Notes under the pieces: model-generated
Seen by the model: the letters and a program-made list of their open reading frames with translations, nothing else
Database searches by the model: none
What the model was told of the DNA's origin: nothing
Assembly: GCA_016201285.1 (NCBI GenBank)
Contig: JACQDE010000052.1
Span: 1 to 64,000 of the forward strand
Length of the DNA stretch: 64,000 nucleotides
Direction of reading: 5' to 3'
Source: Acidobacteriota bacterium
Lineage (GTDB): Bacteria > Acidobacteriota > Terriglobia > Acidiferrales > UBA7541
Position numbers and translations under genes: made by a program
In this document: in pieces, positions 1 through 8,298 of the stretch
Numbering within the stretch: the first letter of the stretch is position 1
How the letters are laid out: each line of letters begins with the position of its first letter

Positions 1-1
1 G

Positions 2-562
2 GTGCTGGACTTGTGCTGCGGCACGGGCGATCTAACATTGGCGCTGTGGAAGGAAGCGCGGCGGAGCGGCAGGGAAGGGGCGCAGGTGTGGGGCAGTGAT
101 TTTGCGCACCCCATGCTGTGTCTGGCGCGGAAGAAACATTCCGGGGCAGGGCCGCAACAGTACGTCGAAGCGGATGCGCTGAATCTGCCCTTTCCGGATG
201 GGAGCTGCGACCTGGTGACCGCGGCGTTTGGATTCCGCAATCTTGCGAACTATGAGGCGGGGTTACGAGAGATGTTTCGGGTGCTGAAGCCGGGCGGGGA
301 AGCGGGCATTCTGGAGTTTTCCGAGCCGAGGCCCCTGCTCATCCGGCCGCTCTATCGATTCTATTTCCGGCACATTCTCCCGCGAATCGGAGGCGCGATC
401 TCCGGAAGCAATGCAGCGTATTCGTATCTGCCTGCATCGGTATTGAAATTTCCGTCGCATGAAGAACTGGCGGCGTTGATGACGCGCTGCGGCTTCGTGG
501 ACGCGCGCTTTATGCTGTGGACCGCGGGAATCGTTGCATTACACACGGCACGCAAAATGTAG
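2..562 (+). CDS. ubiE: UbiE/MenG demethylmenaquinone methyltransferase (5' truncated)
   Basis: The 3' part of a class I SAM-dependent methyltransferase; the true start lies left of the window. The frame opens directly on the glycine-rich SAM site (LDLCCGTGDL), followed by an acidic motif II region and the family block AFGFRNLANYEAGLREMFRVLKPGG-like around residues 75-100, typical of UbiE/MenG/COQ5. About 50-60 N-terminal residues are missing relative to the usual 230-250. It would methylate the quinone ring in menaquinone (or ubiquinone) synthesis at the membrane face. It ends 44 bases before a convergent gene. Confidence 0.85.
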   Translation: MLDLCCGTGDLTLALWKEARRSGREGAQVWGSDFAHPMLCLARKKHSGAGPQQYVEADALNLPFPDGSCDLVTAAFGFRNLANYEAGLREMFRVLKPGGEAGILEFSEPRPLLIRPLYRFYFRHILPRIGGAISGSNAAYSYLPASVLKFPSHEELAALMTRCGFVDARFMLWTAGIVALHTARKM

Positions 563-606
563 AGGTGGCTCATTATGCCGAAGTCCGCATATGGTGGGAG
601 CAGCAA

Positions 607-1968
607 TTATCTGCGACCGGCGTTTGGGTGGATTTCGATCCAGCCGTGCTGCGGGTCCCAGGAGCGAATCAGCCGGGGGCCAAAGCGGTCAGGACACTTT
701 TCCCAGGGGTGGTTTATCTTTCCTTCGCGTTCCCATTTCTTGTGCAACTCCCGATAACCGTCGCTGTAGCTCGCACGCTGTAATCGAAAGTCCGGCGAGA
801 ACTCAAAGATGCCATCCGCCACTATTTTCCCTCGCGCGGCGGGAACATCGCTGGCTTCGGCAGACCTCGCCGTGACTCCTCCTTCTGAAGGCGAAATGAG
901 TACCACAGGGTTGTACCCGTTCGGGTCTAGCCTGTTCAATTCTGAGCGAGGGAAGACGAAATAGTGCAAGGGCCGCTCGGGAGGGCACGACTTGCACTCG
1001 AAGCCCGATCCTGGCTGCTCGGGGGAACTGCCAGTAACGTGATTGCCGTCCAGCACGGCGAGCATACCGGAAACCTCATCCTCGTGGTTGCGCACGCCCC
1101 CGGCCAACAGGAGAGGCCCAGCAGGTGTATCCACGGAACTGAGCGCGAAGATGTTGCCAGAGTTCACAAACCTTCCCAGCTCGCGCGCTTGCCCGTCAAA
1201 CAGCCAGAGCACAGAAGGCCACCAAGTGTTGTGATGTACCACGATTGCGATGCGCGTGTGACCCGCAGCGTGATAGACCAGCCAAACGCGGATGGGCCAG
1301 GGCGGACCATAATCTCCAGAAGCAAAAGTGAGAATTTCCTTGGGCTGAAAATGCCACAACAATCGGCCCGTCTCGGTGAAAAAGTAGAGCTCGCGCTCGT
1401 TTGCCGGCATTTCGGACCGGAGGCCTCCGGGCATGGGGACGCTCACCAGCGTCTGTCGCCCACCGCTGGCTTGGAGGTCGCCAATGTAAGCAATTGCCGG
1501 TGGCCGGGTCGGCGGCGATTCGGCAAGCTCTGTCGGAAGCGAATATGTCCACAGCGTCTTGCCGCTCTTACTCACACCCAAAAACCTGTTGTCGCGCAGC
1601 GTAACGCTGGCCAGCGGCGCGGATGACGTCGCCTTCCAAATGAGCGCGGCGGAGGCGTAGAGGCCAATCGCAAGAGCTGCAAGGATACCGGCTTGGACAA
1701 TGCGCGGAATCCGCGCCAGCCAGCCTAACGCCGGGGCCGCCACGCTTTCGTGGTGCGTCGCGGAACTTGGCCCGGCAGGCTTCGCGCCTGCCAGCCAGGC
1801 GTCTATCTCCTGATTATAGGCGAACACCCTACCTCTCCCCCGGCCGCCCACGTGATGAACCGGCAGACCGTCCTCCTGCCAACGCATGGCGGTCCGCTCG
1901 TCACACCGCAAGTAGGCGGCGATTTCTTTCCACGAGTCCAGACGTTTATCGCCCACGGGATCACTCAT
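607..1968 (-). CDS. Membrane-anchored helix-turn-helix regulator with extracytoplasmic domain
   Basis: 453 residues. The N terminus (about 8-60) reads LDSWKEIAAYLRCDERTAMRWQ-like, a helix-turn-helix common in Acidobacteriota one-component regulators. A proline/alanine linker is followed by a single hydrophobic segment at about 88-110. The remaining ~340 residues contain scattered strands such as KSGKTLWTYSLP that resemble PQQ or beta-propeller blades, but no family is certain. The arrangement predicts a DNA-binding domain in the cytoplasm and a sensor domain outside. It is divergent from the Kelch-protein gene at 2178, its most plausible local target, though that link is inference. Confidence 0.7.
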   Translation of the reverse strand: MSDPVGDKRLDSWKEIAAYLRCDERTAMRWQEDGLPVHHVGGRGRGRVFAYNQEIDAWLAGAKPAGPSSATHHESVAAPALGWLARIPRIVQAGILAALAIGLYASAALIWKATSSAPLASVTLRDNRFLGVSKSGKTLWTYSLPTELAESPPTRPPAIAYIGDLQASGGRQTLVSVPMPGGLRSEMPANERELYFFTETGRLLWHFQPKEILTFASGDYGPPWPIRVWLVYHAAGHTRIAIVVHHNTWWPSVLWLFDGQARELGRFVNSGNIFALSSVDTPAGPLLLAGGVRNHEDEVSGMLAVLDGNHVTGSSPEQPGSGFECKSCPPERPLHYFVFPRSELNRLDPNGYNPVVLISPSEGGVTARSAEASDVPAARGKIVADGIFEFSPDFRLQRASYSDGYRELHKKWEREGKINHPWEKCPDRFGPRLIRSWDPQHGWIEIHPNAGRR

Positions 1969-2177
1969 TGCCGATATCCGCTTTCCGGCGACGTGCTACC
2001 TGGGTTTCCGGCAATTGTCGGCTTTTGTCGCGCGTCGTCGCACTTTGCCTGTTTACAAGAACCTAATCGAAGTGTATCGCGAGTGCAAGGTCGAAACAGT
2101 AGTGAGCTACGTCCGAGGTTCTGTTTGGATGCTCTGCAGCTCGGCTGGTGGCTCACAGAAAAGCGAGGTGGACGGAA

Positions 2178-3485
2178 ATGCGATTTTCGAAACTCCTGAG
2201 CACGTCTGTTATTGGCCTCACATTCGCTCTGCCGGTGCCGGCGCAGGAGCCGACCTGGACGCAGAAACTCCCTGCGGCAAGTCCTCAAGGGAGATATGCA
2301 CACCATATGGCGTACGATGCTGCACGGGGTCAAGTGGTGCTGTTTGGTGGCGCCGATACCATCACCGGCACCAATTTCCACGACACCTGGGTGTGGGACG
2401 GGGCAAATTGGACCCAGAAGTCCCCTTCTACAAGTCCTTCGGGAACGGGCTCGCAAGCGATGGCGTACGATGCCGCCCGGCAGCAGGTCGTGATGTTTGG
2501 TGGCGCCGTTGGTGACAATGTCTTCAACACCGTCATTTCGTCCGATACTTGGGTGTGGGATGGCACGACGTGGACCCAGAGGTTCCCCGCGAACAGCCCT
2601 TCGCCTCGACTGGGCGCGGCAATGGTGTACGATCCCGTCCGCCAACAGGTGGTGCTGTTCGGGGGCGGACCTGGTTCTCCGGAGTCCTTCGGAGATACCT
2701 GGGTCTGGGATGGAAACAATTGGACGCAGAAGTTCCCGGCGACCAGTCCACCGGCACGGAGTAACTTCGGCTTCGCTTTCGATGTTGCTCGCGGACAGGC
2801 AGTGTTGTATGCCGGCAGGGGGGATGGCGACACCTGGTTGAATGATACATGGGTTTGGGATGGCACAAACTGGACGCAGAAATTCCCGGCAACGATCCCG
2901 ACGACACCGAGAGCTCTGCACCGCATGGCTTACGACGCTTCCCGGCAGCAGGTGGTGCTCTTCGGCGGACATGGACCCAGCAACGATCCCCTCTATGACG
3001 ACACATGGGTGTGGGATGGGGTTAATTGGACACAGAAGTTCCCGGCGAGCAGTCCCTCGGGCAGAACTGGGCACACTTTGGCCTTCGATGAAGCGTGCGC
3101 GGAGATTGTACTCTTCGGTGGCTTCACTGGTTCTTTCGCCGACGACACCTGGGTGTGGGGCGTCCCGAGCACCGACCCTTGCGTTATCAGAGTTGAAATC
3201 GACATCAAACCAGATAGCTTCCCCAATTCGATAAACCTCGGCTCGGGCGGAACCGTCCCCGTTGCCATCTTTAGCAGCCCATCCTTCGATGCCCGGACCA
3301 TTGATCCCCTCACAGTAAGTTTGGCGGGGGGGGGACACAATTGCAGTCTTGCGAGGGAAAACCTTTGGCAGAATCTCCGTCCGCGGGGAGGACTCCGTTT
3401 GAATAGTCCCGTGATTGGCCGTGTTTCGAAAGGCTCTCAGTCTTCGGCGCCCAGCGTCTTCATTTTGGAGAGCAGAGTTTTGTAG
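2178..3485 (+). CDS. Secreted Kelch-repeat protein with decayed C terminus
   Basis: The start chosen is ATG 2178, ten codons inside the longest frame, because it is preceded by GAGGTGGACGG and begins a signal peptide ending near PVPAQ. The body is five to six Kelch-like repeats with the pattern DTWVWDG..NWTQK...SP..R...MAYD..RQQVVLFGG, predicted to form a beta-propeller outside the cytoplasm. After repeat 6 comes the head of a module (EIDIKP.SFPNSINLGSGGTVPVAIFSS) known at the end of many secreted proteins, but the frame breaks at a run of nine G (3326-3334). Beyond that the listed reading frame is not convincing and it overlaps the 3' end of the convergent regulator gene. See the separate entry on the tail. 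Confidence 0.7.
   Translation: MRFSKLLSTSVIGLTFALPVPAQEPTWTQKLPAASPQGRYAHHMAYDAARGQVVLFGGADTITGTNFHDTWVWDGANWTQKSPSTSPSGTGSQAMAYDAARQQVVMFGGAVGDNVFNTVISSDTWVWDGTTWTQRFPANSPSPRLGAAMVYDPVRQQVVLFGGGPGSPESFGDTWVWDGNNWTQKFPATSPPARSNFGFAFDVARGQAVLYAGRGDGDTWLNDTWVWDGTNWTQKFPATIPTTPRALHRMAYDASRQQVVLFGGHGPSNDPLYDDTWVWDGVNWTQKFPASSPSGRTGHTLAFDEACAEIVLFGGFTGSFADDTWVWGVPSTDPCVIRVEIDIKPDSFPNSINLGSGGTVPVAIFSSPSFDARTIDPLTVSLAGGGHNCSLARENLWQNLRPRGGLRLNSPVIGRVSKGSQSSAPSVFILESRVL
3190..3414 (+). pseudogene. Decayed C-terminal module of the Kelch protein
   Basis: Removing one G from the nine-G run at 3326-3334 restores a reading DTIAVLRGKTFG..SVRGEDSV, which is the recognisable end of the IDIKP...SIRGTDSVRIVP module. 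Between the LAGG and DTIAV parts about 35-40 residues expected in the family are absent. The last residues are interrupted by TGA at 3400-3402 in place of an expected CGA (Arg); the next codons ATA GTC CCG TGA spell the usual IVP-stop. Three independent lesions (deletion, frameshift, nonsense) argue for decay rather than one sequencing error. Confidence 0.65.
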
Positions 3486-4825
3486 GAGACGCCGAGCTTT
3501 TCGGCGGCGCGGGTCTTGTTCCATTTACATTCGCGGAGGGCGGCTTCGATAAGGAAGCGCTCGATGTGCTGAGTGGCGCGGGAGGTGACTTCCTCGAGAG
3601 TGCCTTCCCAAGAAAAGGATTCGTCCAACATGCCGGCGGGGATCTGCGCGGCGGTGGGACGCGCGGCGGGGAGTTGGAGGGCCGCGGCGTCGAGTGCATC
3701 GCTGTCGGCGAGGATGGCGGCGCGCTCGATGGTGTTCTGCAATTCGCGGACGTTGCCGGGCCAGGGATAGGACTGGAGCTGCGCGCGGGCGTCGCCGGTG
3801 AAGGAGAGCGCGGGCTTGCCGAACTCGCGCCGGTAGCGCTCGAGGAAATGCTCGGCGAGGAGCAGGACATCATCGCCGCGGTCACGCAGCGGGGGAATTT
3901 CAATGGGCACGGCGGAGACGCGGAAATAGAGATCTTCGCGGAACTGTTTTTGCGCGACCGCATCACGGAGATTTTTATTGGTCGCCGTGATGATGCGGAC
4001 ATCCACGTCAATTTCCTGGGTGCCGCCGACACGCTCGAAGCGGCGCTCCTCGAGGACGCGGAGGAGCTTGGCCTGGATGGCGGGAGGCAGGTCGCCGATT
4101 TCGTCGAGGAAAAAGGTGCCGCCCTGGGCGAGCTCGAGCTTGCCGATTTTGCGCGCGCCGGCGCCGGTGTAGGCGCCCTTCTCGTGGCCGAAGAGCTCGT
4201 TTTCGACCAGACCTTCGGGAATGGCGGCGCAGTTGAGTGCGACAAACGGCTTATCGCGGCGGCGGCTCAAGTGGTGAATGGCGCGGGCGAAAAGTTCCTT
4301 GCCGGTGCCGCTCTCGCCGAGCAGCAGGACGGTGGAATCGGTGGCGGCGACGCGCTGCACCTGCTGGCTGGTCTGCTTCATGGACTCATGCTCGCCGACG
4401 ATGCGCGGGAAGCCGTAGCGGGCGGCGTACTCCTCGCGGAGGATGAGGTTTTCGCGGAGCAGCTCCTGCTGGCGGGCGGCGCGCTCCATCAACAGCTTCA
4501 GGTGGTCGAGGTCCACGGGCTTCTGGATAAAATCGAAGGCGCCTTCCTTCATGGCGGTGACGGCTTCCTCGATGGAGCCGTAGGCGGTCATGAGGATGAC
4601 GGGGATCCCGCTGTCGGCGTCTTTCACTTCGCGGAGGACGTCAATGCCGGAGAGGCCGGGGAGCTTGAGGTCGGTGAGGACGACGAGGAAGCGGCGGGCC
4701 CGGATCTTCGTGACCGCGCTGTTGCCGTCGGGGGAGTCCTCGACGGCATAGCCCATGCGCTCGAGAGCTTTCCGGAGCATGGCGCGAAGCTCGGCCTTGT
4801 CTTCGACGAGGAGAACGGGTTCCAT
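3437..4825 (-). CDS. Sigma-54-dependent NtrC-family response regulator
   Basis: 462 residues in three parts. The receiver domain (1-120) has the acidic pocket E8/D9, phospho-acceptor D52 (LTDLKLPG), T80 and K102. The AAA+ domain has Walker A GESGTGKE at 170-177, the sigma-54 contact loop GAYTGA at 217-222, Walker B GTFFLDEIG near 236-244 and an arginine-finger region. The C-terminal Fis-type helix-turn-helix is at about 425-455. It activates RNA polymerase-sigma54 after phosphorylation. The probable partner kinase is at 5632-7041 with one small gene between. Adjacent prepilin peptidase makes a PilR-like role attractive but unproven. Confidence 0.93.
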   Translation of the reverse strand: MEPVLLVEDKAELRAMLRKALERMGYAVEDSPDGNSAVTKIRARRFLVVLTDLKLPGLSGIDVLREVKDADSGIPVILMTAYGSIEEAVTAMKEGAFDFIQKPVDLDHLKLLMERAARQQELLRENLILREEYAARYGFPRIVGEHESMKQTSQQVQRVAATDSTVLLLGESGTGKELFARAIHHLSRRRDKPFVALNCAAIPEGLVENELFGHEKGAYTGAGARKIGKLELAQGGTFFLDEIGDLPPAIQAKLLRVLEERRFERVGGTQEIDVDVRIITATNKNLRDAVAQKQFREDLYFRVSAVPIEIPPLRDRGDDVLLLAEHFLERYRREFGKPALSFTGDARAQLQSYPWPGNVRELQNTIERAAILADSDALDAAALQLPAARPTAAQIPAGMLDESFSWEGTLEEVTSRATQHIERFLIEAALRECKWNKTRAAEKLGVSYKTLLSKMKTLGAED

Positions 4826-5030
4826 GGGGTCTTTTGTAGCACAGATTTACGGCCGTGGATGAGTGGTCGGAGCGGGATGTTTCCGGAAGTGAAAGAAGAA
4901 AGGGAATAAGGAGGAAGGGAGGTAAGGAAGTCAGGAGGTCGAGAGGCGCGAGCGCCGAAAAGCAGGGCGGCGCTGTCCCTCGGGTTCGCTCGGGATAAAA
5001 AGCGCCGGGACCCGCCTCTACAGACCGGGG
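4826..5030. other. Intergenic region with purine-rich and degenerate family-1 repeats
   Basis: Between the regulator and the coiled-coil gene. It holds a purine-rich stretch around 4905-4940 (GGTAAGGAAGTCAGGAGGTC) related to a segment inside the HMG-CoA lyase gene near 14316-14346. It is followed at about 4957-4997 by a weak copy of the family-1 palindromic repeat (TCCCTCGGGTTCGCTCGGGAT). No gene is seen. Confidence 0.5.
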
Positions 5031-5588
5031 CTAGGGCCGGGCCCAGGATGGGGGGCCGCCTGCGCGGCGGAGCTCGTCTTCGAGATCGGCGAGAGCGCGG
5101 CGGAGTTGCTCGACTTCCTGCTTCTTGGCATCAATGTTGGCGCGGCCCTTGTTGATCTCGCCGCGGGTGTACTGCTCGCGCATGGCCTTGTTGGGGTCGC
5201 TGTAGTACTGCTGCTGGTTGAGGTTCAACTCGCGCTGGAGGATGTCGAGCTCTTTTTCGGCGGAAGCAAGCTTGCCGCGGGCTTCGGAGAAACGCTTGCG
5301 CCAGTCAGCTCCGTCGAGTCCTTTTTTCTCCTCACCAGAAGCAGCGGCTGATGCCTTCGAGGAGGCATCGGCGGGAGCGGCGGCGGTGTCAGGGGCGGTG
5401 GTGGTAGCATCCGGAGTTGTCGGGATATTGTCGTTGGTGAAGACGAGCTTCGCCTTGGGGGCACTCTTTTTGGCTTCGCGGGCCTTGCGGGCCGCCTCAA
5501 CAAGATTGGGCTCCTGCTGTTGTGCGGCGAGGGCCACAGGGAAGGCCAGCAAAAGGCCCAACAGCGCGGGAATCACTCTGCGCATCAC
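5031..5588 (-). CDS. Exported coiled-coil protein of unknown function
   Basis: 185 residues. The N-terminal signal peptide ends near ALAAQQQ. A low-complexity Ala/Pro/Thr linker spans about 50-85, and a charged helical region from about 95 to 178 is rich in heptad-like E/K/L/Q (WRKRFSEARGKLASAEKELD, YYSDPNKAMREQYTRGEI). It ends DELRRAGGPPSWARP. Proteins of this build are common in Acidobacteriota but I know no function. Its position between the kinase and the regulator genes on the same strand suggests co-transcription with them; 43 bases separate it from the kinase stop. Confidence 0.75.
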   Translation of the reverse strand: MMRRVIPALLGLLLAFPVALAAQQQEPNLVEAARKAREAKKSAPKAKLVFTNDNIPTTPDATTTAPDTAAAPADASSKASAAASGEEKKGLDGADWRKRFSEARGKLASAEKELDILQRELNLNQQQYYSDPNKAMREQYTRGEINKGRANIDAKKQEVEQLRRALADLEDELRRAGGPPSWARP

Positions 5589-5631
5589 GCACCTCTCCGG
5601 AGAGACTCAGCGGAATCTGCTCCTATTGAGT

Positions 5632-7041
5632 TTAGATGCTCCCCACGGGGGAATCAACTGCCTGGGAGTTGAGGGCTTGCTGGATGGGTAACGTCAGGAC
5701 GAACTCGGCGCCGCCCTCGGGGAGGTTGCGCGCGGTGACGGCGCCGCCGTGCTGGACGGCGATTTTCTGAACAATGGCGAGACCGAGGCCGGTGCCGTCA
5801 ACTTTGGTGGTGTAGAAGGGCAGGAAGATTCTGGTGAGATCGGCGGGAGCGATGCCCGGGCCGTTGTCTATGATGGCGATGCGCTGCGTGGGACCGGCGG
5901 CGGCGTGTTCGAGCGAGCCGCGGAGAGTGACGCGGACGTCAGCGCCGGACTCGGCCGCAGCCTGGGCGCCATTGCGGGCAAGATTGAGCAGGGCCTGGCG
6001 GAGGAGTCCGTCATCGCCGGGGATGAGGCCGAATTCGCCCTCGGTGAAGAACATGACGCCGGGCATCTCCTCGCGGAGCTCGGCGACAGTGCGGGCGACG
6101 AGCGCTTGCAAATCCACTGGCGAGGGAGTGAACTCGAAGGGGCGGGCGAAGCGCAGGAATTCGGTGACGAGATGAGTGAGCGCGCGCGTCTCCTGGACGA
6201 TTTTTTCGGCGCACTCGGCCTGCTCGCCCGCGGCGGCTTCGCTCTTGAGCAATTGGGCGTAGCCGGAGATGGTGGCGAGCGCGCTCTTAAATTCGTGGGC
6301 GATGCCGGCGGAAAGCTCGCCAAGAAGCGCCAGGCTTTCTTTCAGGCGCACCTGTTTCTGGAGGGCGGTGAGCTCGGTGAGGTCACTGAGGAGGCAGAGC
6401 GCGCCGGCGATCTTGCCGGGAACGGATTCAGGCGCCTGGCCGCGGAGATGCGGCAGTGGAGCGAGGACGGGGGAGATGGTGACGCCGAGGTGGCGGACGT
6501 CGCCGGCGGGCGTGGAGTGCTCGACTTCCTCGCGCTGGAAAGTGCGGGCGTCACGGAGGCACTCGGTCAACAGACGCGACAAGGGTGAATCGGGGCCGAG
6601 GGCCTCGTCGTAGCGGCGGTAGCTGAGCGTGGCCGCGCCGAGGGCGGCCTGCGCGGCGGGATTGGCGAGGGTAATGAGGCCGTGCGAGTTGATGAGCAGC
6701 AGGCCGGTGGGCATGTTGCGGGTGACGGCTTCGCTCAAACGCTCGGTCTGGAGTGCGCGCTGCTTTTCTTCGCGGTGCAGTCGCTCGAGTTCCTTCTCCT
6801 GCGTCTTGAGGCGCTGGATAACGCCTTGCATCGAGGCGCTGAGAAAGGCCGGCTGGTCGGCGGGGCTGGGAGCGGCGGGGTCGAATTCCTTGCGCGTGGG
6901 GCCGGATTCGCGGCGCAGATATTTGCGCAGGGAAACAGAGACCAGAAAAACAATCAAGAGGACGAGCAGGATGAAGACAAAACCGGCGGCGAGCCAGAGC
7001 GGCTGGTTGGCGGGTAATTGAATGGCGAGCAGCGGGGTCAT
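5632..7041 (-). CDS. PAS-containing sensor histidine kinase
   Basis: Start placed at ATG 7041 (MTPLLAIQLPANQ), 7 bases after the prepilin peptidase stop; longer upstream frames read through that gene. A single transmembrane segment lies at about 14-36, followed by a coiled coil, then a PAS-like domain (MPTGLLLINSHGLITLANPAA). Next come the HisKA H-box (GELSAGIAHEFKSALATISG) and an ATP-binding domain with N box (LLNLARNGAQAA), DNGPGIAP and GTGLGLAIVQKI. With only one membrane pass and no large outside loop, it probably senses a membrane or cytoplasmic cue. The sigma-54 regulator at 3437-4825 is its likely partner, as in NtrB/NtrC or PilS/PilR. Confidence 0.9.
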   Translation of the reverse strand: MTPLLAIQLPANQPLWLAAGFVFILLVLLIVFLVSVSLRKYLRRESGPTRKEFDPAAPSPADQPAFLSASMQGVIQRLKTQEKELERLHREEKQRALQTERLSEAVTRNMPTGLLLINSHGLITLANPAAQAALGAATLSYRRYDEALGPDSPLSRLLTECLRDARTFQREEVEHSTPAGDVRHLGVTISPVLAPLPHLRGQAPESVPGKIAGALCLLSDLTELTALQKQVRLKESLALLGELSAGIAHEFKSALATISGYAQLLKSEAAAGEQAECAEKIVQETRALTHLVTEFLRFARPFEFTPSPVDLQALVARTVAELREEMPGVMFFTEGEFGLIPGDDGLLRQALLNLARNGAQAAAESGADVRVTLRGSLEHAAAGPTQRIAIIDNGPGIAPADLTRIFLPFYTTKVDGTGLGLAIVQKIAVQHGGAVTARNLPEGGAEFVLTLPIQQALNSQAVDSPVGSI

Positions 7042-7048
7042 GCGTGTT

Positions 7049-7993
7049 CTACCGAATGCCGGAGATGCGGAGATACCATTCGAGCACCGGCGTGCCGAAA
7101 AAGACGACGAGAAGCGCGGCGATACCGAGAAAGCTGCCGAAGGGCAACTCGTAGTCGGCGCCCTTGCGCCGGACGAGAATGAAAAGCAATCCGAGAATAC
7201 TGCCAAGCAGCGAGCCGACAAGAATTGTGAGAAAGGTGCGTTGCGGGCCGAGAAATGCGCCGACCAGGGTCATCATTTTGACGTCACCGAAGCCCATGCC
7301 TTCGCGGCCGCGCATCTTGAAATAGACCTCGCCAACAAGCCAGAGCAGGCCGCCGCCGAGGGCGGCGCCGAAGAGGGTATCCGCCAAAGAGAGGACGGGA
7401 GCGGGCGGCGGGAAGTCGAACAGGCGGCGGCTGAGCCACGCCGCGGCGCCGTCCTCGGGGACAGAGAAGAACGCGAGCACAAGCCCCGCGGCCAGGCCAC
7501 CAAACGTGATGGGGTCGGGCAGAATGCGAGCGATGATGTCGGTGAAGACGAGAACGATCATCAGGCAAGCGAAGATGGTCCACTTGAGCGCGATGAAGGT
7601 AAGTCCGAAGACGGCAGCACTGGCGAGGAAGAGCAGAGCGGTGATCAGTTCCACAACGGGATAGAGAGCGGAGATGGGCATTTTGCACGAGCGGCACTTG
7701 CCCGCGAGCAGGAGGTAGCTCAGGAGCGGAATGTTGTCGTACCAATCGATGGGCGCCTTGCAGTGGGGACAATGTGAGCGCGGGTGGACGATGCTGCGCT
7801 CCTCGGGCTGCTCGGCGGGAAGGCGGCGGATGCAGACGTTGAGGAAGCTGCCGATCAGCAGACCGAAGATGAAGACCATCGTGAGCACGACGCCTGGGGG
7901 AAGGCCGGGGAAGGAGCTGAAGCTTATGGTCACAAGGGAAATGTGCCACAAGCGGGATGGGCGCTCAAGGTGCAACGGGGCGGAAGTGTCCAA
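7049..7993 (-). CDS. Prepilin leader peptidase/N-methyltransferase
   Basis: 314 residues in the longest frame; the true start may be an internal Met just before MVFIFGLLIGSFLNVCIRRLP, which is where the conserved family sequence begins. Two CxxC pairs (CPHCK and CRSCK) form the zinc-type cytoplasmic domain. The catalytic aspartates of the GXGD family are visible in FTDIIARILPD and GFGDVKMM, and there are about eight hydrophobic segments. It cleaves and N-methylates type IV pilins or pseudopilins at the inner membrane. It is the first gene of the group followed by the kinase. Confidence 0.92.
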   Translation of the reverse strand: MDTSAPLHLERPSRLWHISLVTISFSSFPGLPPGVVLTMVFIFGLLIGSFLNVCIRRLPAEQPEERSIVHPRSHCPHCKAPIDWYDNIPLLSYLLLAGKCRSCKMPISALYPVVELITALLFLASAAVFGLTFIALKWTIFACLMIVLVFTDIIARILPDPITFGGLAAGLVLAFFSVPEDGAAAWLSRRLFDFPPPAPVLSLADTLFGAALGGGLLWLVGEVYFKMRGREGMGFGDVKMMTLVGAFLGPQRTFLTILVGSLLGSILGLLFILVRRKGADYELPFGSFLGIAALLVVFFGTPVLEWYLRISGIR

Positions 7994-8085
7994 TCAGGTT
8001 GCAGGGGAGTAACAAGCAGGGTGTGTTGGGTGTAGGGTGCAGAAAACCGATAGCTCGTTTGCGGATGGGATTGTGATTGCATGCA

Positions 8086-8165
8086 GCGGGCGCGACCCTT
8101 TACACGTCCACGTATTTGGGTGAAATGGTGGGGACAGGCATAACGACCTGCCACGTGTGGGAGCG
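8086..8165 (+). pseudogene. Relic fragment of an alpha/beta hydrolase paralogue
   Basis: About 80 bases translate to a peptide containing STYLGEMVGTGITT and CHVWE, matching STYFGDVVRTGMTT and NHVWE at about residues 213-240 of the intact hydrolase encoded just downstream (8299-9312). Both start with an AGA dipeptide context. No homology to the rest of that protein is evident around it. It is best read as the last remnant of a duplicated or earlier copy. Confidence 0.6.
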
Positions 8166-8251
8166 TTACGCTCTGCTGGGCACGACATCAACAGCACAAC
8201 ATGCACAGGGAGCAACCCAACCCTCGATTTATGCGGTTCGGCGGGGGGAAA

Positions 8252-8281
8252 TTGACACTTCGGCGCAGAGGCCTGGATAAT
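8252..8281 (+). promoter_or_regulatory. Sigma-70-type promoter for the hydrolase gene
   Basis: TTGACA at 8252-8257, an 18-base spacer, and GATAAT at 8276-8281. Predicted start of transcription is near 8288, only about 11 bases before ATG 8299. That argues against the alternative TTG start at 8290 and predicts a very short leader. Confidence 0.6.
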
Positions 8282-8298
8282 AAAATGGTTTGAGTATC

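Noticed and set aside
2330-3200. Repeat array in the Kelch gene as a CRISPR or satellite
   Set aside because: The repeats are protein repeats (DTWVWDG...NWTQK) with codon-level drift.
1965-3524. 519-residue frame antisense to the Kelch gene
   Set aside because: Composition is Arg/His/Pro-rich, no family, and its strand lies opposite a gene with clear repeats; it is a high-GC shadow.
5589-8000. Sigma-54 (-24/-12) promoters suggested by the NtrC-type regulator
   Set aside because: No convincing GG-N10-GC with TGGCAC..TTGC spacing in the non-coding parts of this region.
8077-8280. 67-residue ORF as a gene
   Set aside because: Only ~27 residues resemble the neighbouring hydrolase and the rest has no support; recorded as a relic.
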